A DNA stretch of 41,239 nt from Sulfurospirillum sp. (GTDB lineage Bacteria > Campylobacterota > Campylobacteria > Campylobacterales > QNZT01). The translations under genes and the position numbers were made by a program. The stretch spans positions 1 through 41,239 of the forward strand of contig JANTHT010000004.1 of assembly GCA_024762235.1 (NCBI GenBank). Direction: 5' to 3'. Below, piece by piece: positions 9,560 to 17,116 of the stretch (position 1 is the stretch's first letter; every line of letters starts with the position of its first letter). Under the pieces are notes generated by a model that did not search any database, was not told the origin of the DNA, and saw nothing but the letters and a program-made list of their open reading frames with translations.

Positions 9560-11982
9560 TTTTCACTCCTGCCCAGTTTTGCTTCCAGCTTCACGATATC
9601 CTGCAGCGTTTTGAGCACGCTGTCGGGATTGAGGCTGATCGAGTCGATCCCCAGCCGTACCAGGAACTCCGCCACTTCCGGATAGTCCGAGGGCGCCTGC
9701 CCGCAGATGCCGCTGTGGCGTTTGTTGCGCTGGCACCCTTCGACCGCCAGCTCGATCATCTTCATCACCCCAGGATCACGCTCGTCATAGTCAAATGAGA
9801 CGATCTCACTGTCGCGGTCCACACCGAGGGTGAGCTGTGTAAGGTCGTTGGAGCCGATGCTGAAACCATCGAAGATTTCGCTGAAGGCGTCGATCTGGAT
9901 CACATTGTTCGGAATCTCGCACATCACGTAGATTTTGAGACCGTTTTCACCCTGTTTCAAACCATATTTTGCCATCGTCTCCACGACACGTTTACCTTCC
10001 TCCACACGGCGGCAGAAGGGGATCATCAGGATCACATTGTCAAACCCCATCGTCTCACGCACCCGTTTCATCGCTTCACATTCCAGCGCAAACCCCTCTT
10101 CGTAGGCGGGATGTGCATAGCGCGCTGCACCACGGAAGCCGATCATGGGATTGTCCTCTTCAGGCTCGAAAAATTTGCCGCCCAGCAGCGTGGCGTATTC
10201 GTTGGTTTTGAAGTCACTCATGCGCACGACGCAGGGTTTGGGATAGACCGTCGCCGCGATCGTCGCGACACCTTCTGAAAGTGTCTTGACGAAGAAACTC
10301 TCTATATCTTCATACGCAACGCTGAGTTCCTCCAGCTGCTCTCTCGTTGCTTCGTCCACTTTTTCGGGATGTTTCAGCGCCATCGGGTGCGCTTTGATAT
10401 ATTCGTTGATGATAAACTCCATCCGTGCCAGACCGATACCGTCCACCGGCAATGATGCCAGGGAAAAAGCGATATCGGGATTGCCCAGATTCATCATGAG
10501 TTCCGTTTTAGTTTTGGGAAGTTTGGAAAGGTCGGTTTCGACGATCTCATAGGCCAGTTTGCCCTCATAGACATATCCGGTTTCGCCCTCCGCGCAGCTG
10601 ACGGTCACTTCCTGTCCGTTTTTGAGCACTTCGGTGGCATTGTCCGCACCGACAACGGCAGGTATGCCAAGCTCACGTGACACGATCGCCGCATGGCAGG
10701 TACGCCCTCCCCGGTTGGTCACGACAGCCGCGGCGATCTTCATGACCGGTTCCCAGTCGGGCGTGGTCGTATCCGCGACCAGCACTTCACCCGGTTTGAA
10801 TTCGCTAAGCTGTTTGATATCTTCGATGATGTGCACTTTACCCTGTCCGATCTTCGTACCGACTGCGCGTCCGGTCACCAGCAGTTTGCCCTTCTCTTTG
10901 AGACGGTACATTTTCAGTACCGAACCTTTTTTCTGCGACTCTACCGTCTCCGGGCGTGCCTGTACCATGTAGATATGCCTGTCATTGCCGTCTTTGGCCC
11001 ACTCCATATCCATCGGTTTGTGATAACCCGCTTTCTGCGAATAGTGGTTTTCGACTTTGATCGCATAATCCGCCAGCACCATCACATCGTCATCGCTGAT
11101 ACAGAAGTGGCTGCGCTCTTCGGGCGTGGTTTCGATATTTTTAGTATATTCTACGGCGATATTGTCGGTGTTGAGCTCTTTGGTAAAGACCATCTTGAGC
11201 TGTTTTTTACCCAGACGTCGTTTCAGCACCGCGCGATACCCCTCGTTGAAAGTGGGTTTGTGCACATAGAAACTGTCGGGATCGATCGTTCCCTGTACGA
11301 CATTTTCCCCCAGTCCCCATGCCCCGTTGATAAAAACGACATCCTTGAAGCCTGTCTCGGTATCGATGCTGAACATGACACCGCTGCTGCCGATATCGGA
11401 GCGCACCATCTTCATGACCACAACGCTCAGGTAGACTTTCGCCCAGTCAAAACCGTTGTCGTGTTTATAGTGCAGGCTTCGGTCGGTAAAATTGGAGGCA
11501 AGACAACGCTTGTAGGCATCCAGCAGTGCTTCTTCACCCTCCACGTTCAGATAGGTATCGTTCTGTCCCGCAAAAGAGGCTTCCGGGGAATCCTCCGCCG
11601 TCGCGGAAGAGCGCACCGCCAGCGATACATCGTCGCCATACTCTTTTTTGAGCCCGGCGTACCCTTCCAAAATGGCGCTTTTCAAATCGTCGGGAATTTC
11701 GCAATTGTAGATAATCTCACGGCACGCCGCACCATGTTTTTGCAACGCTTTGACATCGTCGTAATCGAGACCGTCGAGCTCTTCGTGCAACTTCTCCCAT
11801 GCACCGTTGGCTTCAAGTACATGCCGGTACGCCGTTGCCGTCACGGCAAAACCGTCGGGTACCCGTACCCCTTCGTCCGTGAGATTGCGATACATCTCAC
11901 CCAGAGAAGCATTTTTGCCTCCTACCTCATCGACATCCTCGATGCCCAGCTCTTTGAACCATTTGATATACGCATGAGACAT
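9556..11982 (-). CDS. ppsA: Phosphoenolpyruvate synthase
   Basis: VGGKNASLGEM, GGRTCHAAIVSRELGIPAVVG, GSNDLTQLTLGVDRDS; ATG at 11982 with GGAG upstream (track start is a TTG). Confidence 0.95.
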   Translation of the reverse strand: MSHAYIKWFKELGIEDVDEVGGKNASLGEMYRNLTDEGVRVPDGFAVTATAYRHVLEANGAWEKLHEELDGLDYDDVKALQKHGAACREIIYNCEIPDDLKSAILEGYAGLKKEYGDDVSLAVRSSATAEDSPEASFAGQNDTYLNVEGEEALLDAYKRCLASNFTDRSLHYKHDNGFDWAKVYLSVVVMKMVRSDIGSSGVMFSIDTETGFKDVVFINGAWGLGENVVQGTIDPDSFYVHKPTFNEGYRAVLKRRLGKKQLKMVFTKELNTDNIAVEYTKNIETTPEERSHFCISDDDVMVLADYAIKVENHYSQKAGYHKPMDMEWAKDGNDRHIYMVQARPETVESQKKGSVLKMYRLKEKGKLLVTGRAVGTKIGQGKVHIIEDIKQLSEFKPGEVLVADTTTPDWEPVMKIAAAVVTNRGGRTCHAAIVSRELGIPAVVGADNATEVLKNGQEVTVSCAEGETGYVYEGKLAYEIVETDLSKLPKTKTELMMNLGNPDIAFSLASLPVDGIGLARMEFIINEYIKAHPMALKHPEKVDEATREQLEELSVAYEDIESFFVKTLSEGVATIAATVYPKPCVVRMSDFKTNEYATLLGGKFFEPEEDNPMIGFRGAARYAHPAYEEGFALECEAMKRVRETMGFDNVILMIPFCRRVEEGKRVVETMAKYGLKQGENGLKIYVMCEIPNNVIQIDAFSEIFDGFSIGSNDLTQLTLGVDRDSEIVSFDYDERDPGVMKMIELAVEGCQRNKRHSGICGQAPSDYPEVAEFLVRLGIDSISLNPDSVLKTLQDIVKLEAKLGRSEK

Positions 11983-12075
11983 ATGCAACTCCTTGCATTT
12001 TAGGTTATGTAAAATTGTAACAGAATTTGAAGAGGTTGTATGTTAGTTGGCAAACAAAAAAGAATTTTTTTATGT

Positions 12076-13263
12076 TTAATACAAAAAACCGAACATCCAG
12101 AGGGGAATCTTCCTGCCACTCCCTTTTTCGATATCATCGGAAACAACAAAACTCTCTTCTATCCCGCTTATCTGAGAGAAATCCTTGCTTTTACCGCCTA
12201 TTTCAAAAGTCTCTTTTTCATCTACGATAAAATCGCCACTTTTAGAGATGTGAAGGATATGCTTTTCCTGTAGCTGGTTGGCAAAAAAAGTTTCCCGAAT
12301 AGTCCCTTTTTTGGCTTTTTCGCAATAGGCGTAAAGGAGATTGGTATTGTTGAGATATATCTTTGCAGGTTTCGATATCTTCCTGATTCCTTTTCCGGCT
12401 TCGGTGACCAGAAGTAACATCTCTCCATCCCGCAAATAGGTGATATAGTCGTAAAGTTTGACCCGGCTGATCTCCGCTGCAGCAGCGATTTTCGTATAGT
12501 TCACTTCAAAGGGCTCACTTTCACAGATCACTTCGAGCAATCTTTTGAGTTTATAGGTATACTTCTGTTCGACCAGCCCCAGTGACGTCAGGTCAATATC
12601 TATCGTGAGGTTTATAGTATTCACAAGATTTTGAAGATAAGCACTTTTTTTGTCAAAATAGAAAGGGTAGTAACCGTACTGCAAATAGGTATGGAAATGT
12701 CGTAAAATATTGCATTTTTCGAAACGCTTTGCCAGAGTTTCATGCGCTTCGATGATCTCCTGAAGCGTAACCTTCGCAAAGCGCTCTCCCAGTACCAGAT
12801 TCAGATATTCACGAAACGAAAAACCCGCCAGATGATAGAGGGTGACACGACGGCTCAGATCGCTTTTGGCATCGAGTATCGACACGGCACTGCTCCCGGT
12901 GAAGAGCACATGAAGATCAAAAAGATCATAGATACTCTTCAGATAAGTGCCAAAATCCGGATATCGATGCACCTCGTCCAGCAAAAGATACGCACCCCCG
13001 TTCTGTGCAAACTCCTCCACGAGTTCCAGCAAATCAACACCGCTCAGGAAAGGGTAATCCAGCGAGATATAGAGCACTTTTTTTCCAGCTTTTTGTAAAT
13101 CGAGGAGATACTGCAGAAGCATCGTCGTTTTTCCGACACCCCTTGCACCGAAAATCGCTATCATCCTGTCGTCGAAATCGATCTCGTCAAAGAGATAACG
13201 GCGGTTTTCAATCCGAAACGAACGGAGTATCCGATCCTGATACTTCTCTATCCGGCGTAACAT
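12076..13263 (-). CDS. AAA ATPase (AAA_14/DUF4143-type ATP-binding protein)
   Basis: Walker A FGARGVGKTTML, Walker B AYLLLDEVHRYPDF, FTGSSAVSI. Confidence 0.85.
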   Translation of the reverse strand: MLRRIEKYQDRILRSFRIENRRYLFDEIDFDDRMIAIFGARGVGKTTMLLQYLLDLQKAGKKVLYISLDYPFLSGVDLLELVEEFAQNGGAYLLLDEVHRYPDFGTYLKSIYDLFDLHVLFTGSSAVSILDAKSDLSRRVTLYHLAGFSFREYLNLVLGERFAKVTLQEIIEAHETLAKRFEKCNILRHFHTYLQYGYYPFYFDKKSAYLQNLVNTINLTIDIDLTSLGLVEQKYTYKLKRLLEVICESEPFEVNYTKIAAAAEISRVKLYDYITYLRDGEMLLLVTEAGKGIRKISKPAKIYLNNTNLLYAYCEKAKKGTIRETFFANQLQEKHILHISKSGDFIVDEKETFEIGGKSKDFSQISGIEESFVVSDDIEKGSGRKIPLWMFGFLY

Positions 13264-13353
13264 ATATATCCCTTTTTGTAAATGTATATGAACATTAACA
13301 TATTGTTACTTTGTATACGTTTATGAACATTTACACCAGACTTTAACGAACTC

Positions 13354-14604
13354 TCAGATCCACAACGCCCAGCCTATCGTCGCCACACCGAGCAGCATCA
13401 CCGCCAGCGCTGAACGAAAACTCTTTTTGACACTTCCGAACCAGAGGGCATAGACGCCTTTCAGGATATTATTACTGCCCGCGGCGATCATGATCGCCGA
13501 GACGATCTGTCTCTGTGTGACACTGTACTTGCCTGTCAAAAGCGAGAGAATGAAGGGATCGATATCGCTCAGCCCCGCAGCGAATGAGAGTATCTGCAAC
13601 CCATGCAGGCCAAAACGGCTCGTGATGTAAGTCGTCAGCACCATCATGACGACAAAGAGCATCGCGAACAAAAAGGCGGTCCGAAGCTCCAGCGGGTTGC
13701 GATCGACATAGAGTGATTTTCCGGCAGTGCTCTTCTCATCCCGCAGGAAGAGTAGCGAAATGAGAAATCCCACCAGGGCAAAAAGCAGAAACGGAAGTGC
13801 GACCTCTTTTGCGATCGTCATGTTGAAAACGCCCGCAACGACGATCAGACGCAGATACATCATCGCCGTTGCGGCGATGATCGCGCCATCCAGTACGCTC
13901 CGCTGTTCGCCCGAAGCGATCTTTTTGGCCAGCACCACCGTCGTCGCCGTCGAAGAGTAGAGCCCGCCGATGAGCCCCGTCAGATAGTATCCGCGGTCGG
14001 GGAAGATATATTTTTGCAAAATATAACCGACATAAGAGATACCCGAGATGATCACGACCGCCATCCAGATCGCGAAAGGGGAGATCGGCACCAGATGGCT
14101 CACCGGCTCATGCGGCAGCAGCGGCAGGATCACACCCGAGAGCAGCACCATCTTGCCCAGTGTCTCGAACTCTGTCGTGTCGGCACTCTCACTCATGCGT
14201 TCGATCATCCCCTTGGCGTTGAGGATGAAGATGATCGTCACAAAGAGCAGCGTCGCCATCCAGAAAGGGAAACGTACCAGAAGAGGCCCGAAACTGAAGA
14301 CTAATAGCGACACCAGATAGAGCAGGATCGCACTTCTGCCCTCTTTGAGCTTTTGCATGTAAAAAAGCGCATAGAGCAGTGTAAACCCGGCGAATACGGC
14401 GATGTAGAGCTTCAGCGTCGGGTCGAGTATGTAGAAGATATACCCCAGGATACCGACAAATGTGATCGTACGCGTCGTTCCGAAAAAATCGCTCGGTTTT
14501 TCTACCTGACGATGCCTTCTGTAGGTTTTGACCTCCAAACCTATCAGGAAGGAGAAGACAACAGTCAGTCCAAACTGCACCAGATGGAGGTCGAGACCAT
14601 CCAT
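13354..14604 (-). CDS. MgtC/DUF4010-type membrane protein
   Basis: FSFLIGLEVKTYRRH ... GLIGGLYSSTATTVVLAKK ... GLSDIDPFILSLL. Confidence 0.8.
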   Translation of the reverse strand: MDGLDLHLVQFGLTVVFSFLIGLEVKTYRRHRQVEKPSDFFGTTRTITFVGILGYIFYILDPTLKLYIAVFAGFTLLYALFYMQKLKEGRSAILLYLVSLLVFSFGPLLVRFPFWMATLLFVTIIFILNAKGMIERMSESADTTEFETLGKMVLLSGVILPLLPHEPVSHLVPISPFAIWMAVVIISGISYVGYILQKYIFPDRGYYLTGLIGGLYSSTATTVVLAKKIASGEQRSVLDGAIIAATAMMYLRLIVVAGVFNMTIAKEVALPFLLFALVGFLISLLFLRDEKSTAGKSLYVDRNPLELRTAFLFAMLFVVMMVLTTYITSRFGLHGLQILSFAAGLSDIDPFILSLLTGKYSVTQRQIVSAIMIAAGSNNILKGVYALWFGSVKKSFRSALAVMLLGVATIGWALWI

Positions 14605-14614
14605 TCACTTCACC

Positions 14615-14800
14615 TCAGGGCATGTGCGGATGGAGCATGAACATCCCCATAAATCCGTCGAAAAATATCCCCAGCAGCGCAAATACGAAGTAGACGACGA
14701 TCATCGCCGGAATCGACGCGAACGCCAGCTTCACCATCAGTACCACCAGATCCCAGAAAGGTATATCCAGTCCCGTTATTTTCACTCTTTGATCGTCCAT
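14615..14800 (-). CDS. Small membrane protein of unknown function
   Basis: RBS AAGGAGAAGAAC before MDDQRVKITGLDIPFWDLVVLMVKLAFASIPAMIVVYFVFALLGIFF; two TM-like stretches. Confidence 0.6.
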   Translation of the reverse strand: MDDQRVKITGLDIPFWDLVVLMVKLAFASIPAMIVVYFVFALLGIFFDGFMGMFMLHPHMP

Positions 14801-14821
14801 GTTCTTCTCCTTCATCATTGT

Positions 14822-15046
14822 TTAGAGTAACTCTTCCGCGATCTCGTCCACGTGGTCATGCTTCCCTTTTTTGACATGCCGGTAGCCCAGTAACAGGGCC
14901 GCCGGCAGTGCGATGAGCACCACCAGCCACATGCTGTAGGCCATCATGGCGTAGTAGTCCACCATCCCCAGCAGCGCCACGAACAGCAGAAAGTAGATCA
15001 GCGAAACTTTGAGAAACTTCTTTGTGCGAAACTTTTTCGCCGACAT
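14822..15046 (-). CDS. Small membrane protein of unknown function
   Basis: Two TM stretches FLKVSLIYFLLFVALLGMVDYYAMMAYSMWLVVLIALPAALLLGY; operon context. Confidence 0.6.
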   Translation of the reverse strand: MSAKKFRTKKFLKVSLIYFLLFVALLGMVDYYAMMAYSMWLVVLIALPAALLLGYRHVKKGKHDHVDEIAEELL

Positions 15047-15439
15047 CTACGCTTTGCCCAGCAGCCACTTCAGCGCTTTTTGTTTATCTTTGAAAAATTT
15101 GATCTTCCCTTTCATCAGGGGTTCCATCATCTTCACCGCAACCTCTTCCCACTTCTTCTTGCCCACGACTGCCATCTTGTCGAAACTTCCGCGATGTTTG
15201 AGGCCAAAGACCATGTCATCCCAGGCAGCATGCAGTTTCCAGCCCCTGAACTCCGTCATGTCGACCAGCATGTCCACTTCCAGCCCTTTCGCCTCTTTGA
15301 GCGCACGTTCGAGGATGGGTACAAATACCTCATAATCCTCATGCGTCAGTTTTCCGATCATCTTCAGCTCTCCGTAGAGCTTTCCGTTTTCTCTCTTCAG
15401 CGCTACGCTGATCCCATGTTCTTCGATTTTTGTCGCCAT
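15047..15439 (-). CDS. STAS/SpoIIAA-like domain protein
   Basis: VDMLVDMTEFRGWKLHAAWDDMVFGLKHRGSFDKMAVVGKKKW typical of SpoIIAA-like proteins. Confidence 0.7.
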   Translation of the reverse strand: MATKIEEHGISVALKRENGKLYGELKMIGKLTHEDYEVFVPILERALKEAKGLEVDMLVDMTEFRGWKLHAAWDDMVFGLKHRGSFDKMAVVGKKKWEEVAVKMMEPLMKGKIKFFKDKQKALKWLLGKA

Positions 15440-15489
15440 AGTCAATCCTTTTTGTGATCACCGCACCAACAAATAATCTAAATTTTTGA

Positions 15490-15585
15490 TGCAGTAATTT
15501 TGTTCATAATCAAGGCAGATTTTTGAAGGACTCGCCTTAGCGAATTCGAAAAAATCTAACGCAGAGTATGGACAAAAGTACTGCA
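15490..15585. repeat. 96-nt imperfect palindrome / foldback element
   Basis: Left arm TGCAGTAATTTTGTTCATA (15490-15508) pairs with right arm TATGGACAAAAGTACTGCA (15567-15585), 17/19; inner AGATTTTT/AAAAATCT also complementary. Confidence 0.75.
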
Positions 15586-15621
15586 CCCTTCGGGGAGCAC
15601 GGGAAGAAGCAATCTGCACAC

Positions 15622-15664
15622 CAAAAAATATTTGAATTAACCTGTTAGTCCTGCATATTTTTTG
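15622..15664. repeat. 10-bp perfect inverted repeat CAAAAAATAT/ATATTTTTTG
   Basis: Arms at 15622-15631 and 15655-15664 in the same intergenic gap. Confidence 0.55.
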
Positions 15665-15727
15665 ACGCACATCTCACTCCTTCCCGTTCTCTCAAAACTT
15701 CAGATTATTTATTGGCGCGGTGATAAT

Positions 15728-17110
15728 TTACATCATGCCCCGCATCAGCAGGTTGAAATATGCCCACGGCATAAAATAGCGTTGCAGCCACCACCACAAT
15801 TTTCTGGGGGTATAGGGATCCAGGAAAAATGTCGGCTGTACCTTTTCTCTGTTGTACTCCGCCAGCATGACTTTGCCGTATGCTGTCACCACCGGTGCGA
15901 CGGTATAGCCGTCGTAAGTGTAGCGGAGCCGGTCTCCTTCGAGTGCCGCGGCGATATTGTCCTGCAGAATGATCCCCTGATGCTGCGCCGCACCGCCGCT
16001 TTTGGCATAGTCGAGCGCGATCACATCCCCCAGGCCGAAGATATTTTCATAGCTTCTGTGCCGCAGCGTTTTGGGATCGACATCCATCCACCCTTTTTGC
16101 GGGCCGTCACCCACCGCAAGTGCAGACTCCCGCACCAGCCGGTGCGCCTGCATCGGCGGGGTGATGTGGATGTAGTCGTACGCTTTTTCGATCGTTTGAT
16201 CGCCGGAAGTGAGTGTCGCCTTTTTGGCCGCCGCATCGACCTTTGTCAGACGATGTCTATAGAGCACTTCGACCGAGGGGTACTTCTTGACGATTTTTCC
16301 GAGGGCATGGTTGAACATTTTCTCATCCAGAAGTACCTCATCAGGGGTGACATAGGTGAAACGTACCTTCTTGTCGCCGCCCTTTTTCTGCAGCATATCC
16401 AGATAGAGCAGCATCAGAGAGAGCCCACTCCCTTTCCCCTTGACCGGAGTATCGGGTTCGCAGAAGAGTATCTCCAGCGGTTTGGAAGCGGTCACTACAT
16501 CCGCTTTCATCTTCTCGAAAAGCGCACCCGAGAGCTCCGCCCCCTCTGCGGTTCCTTTGACGGTATCGTTGAGATAGATGCTGAGAATCCCCTCTTTACC
16601 GATCATTGAACTATCCATCCCTTCTATCGCACCATAGTCATATGCACACCCCAGTGCGACGATCAGCACATCATAGGGGAGTTTACCGCTCTTTTCGGTT
16701 TCGATACGGTTATGCTCCGGATCGAAACCCGTCACCTTCTCCTGCAGCCATGTGACGTTGTCCGGGAAAAAGGAGGCAGTCTCACGTACCATTTCACTCT
16801 GCGACATCAGCCCCGCCGCGCGAAAAAGTGCACCGGGCTGATAGAGATGTGTCGTATTGGGAGAGATGAGCGTGATCTCGGCATTTGGCGCGGCGCGGCG
16901 CGTTCGGGCTGCTGCGATGATCCCGGCTGTACCCCCTCCCGCGATGACAATACGTGCATATTTGTGGCTCGCAGGGTGGGAGAGATGCGCACCCCCTTTC
17001 AACTCCGACTTGTTCGTAGCGGCATGCAGGCTGCTCGCTGCAAGGCCGCTGCCTGCCGCCATCAGCTTCAGTGCTTCTCTTCTGTCGATTTTCCGATCTT
17101 TTCGCATCAC
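15728..17110 (-). CDS. Tat-signal FAD-dependent pyridine nucleotide-disulfide oxidoreductase, SQR/FccB-like
   Basis: RREALKLMAAGSGLAASS leader; IVIAGGGTAGIIAAAR dinucleotide-binding motif; SQR-like C-terminus YTVAPVVTAYGKVMLAEYNREK...WAYFNLLMRG. Confidence 0.75.
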   Translation of the reverse strand: MMRKDRKIDRREALKLMAAGSGLAASSLHAATNKSELKGGAHLSHPASHKYARIVIAGGGTAGIIAAARTRRAAPNAEITLISPNTTHLYQPGALFRAAGLMSQSEMVRETASFFPDNVTWLQEKVTGFDPEHNRIETEKSGKLPYDVLIVALGCAYDYGAIEGMDSSMIGKEGILSIYLNDTVKGTAEGAELSGALFEKMKADVVTASKPLEILFCEPDTPVKGKGSGLSLMLLYLDMLQKKGGDKKVRFTYVTPDEVLLDEKMFNHALGKIVKKYPSVEVLYRHRLTKVDAAAKKATLTSGDQTIEKAYDYIHITPPMQAHRLVRESALAVGDGPQKGWMDVDPKTLRHRSYENIFGLGDVIALDYAKSGGAAQHQGIILQDNIAAALEGDRLRYTYDGYTVAPVVTAYGKVMLAEYNREKVQPTFFLDPYTPRKLWWWLQRYFMPWAYFNLLMRGMM

Positions 17111-17116
17111 AGCCTC

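Noticed and set aside
10693-12003. 436-aa plus-strand ORF
   Set aside because: Antisense to ppsA; no recognisable domain
15458-15670. 70-aa minus-strand ORF in the intergenic gap
   Set aside because: Spans the palindromic element and has no clear RBS; better explained as a repeat or structured element
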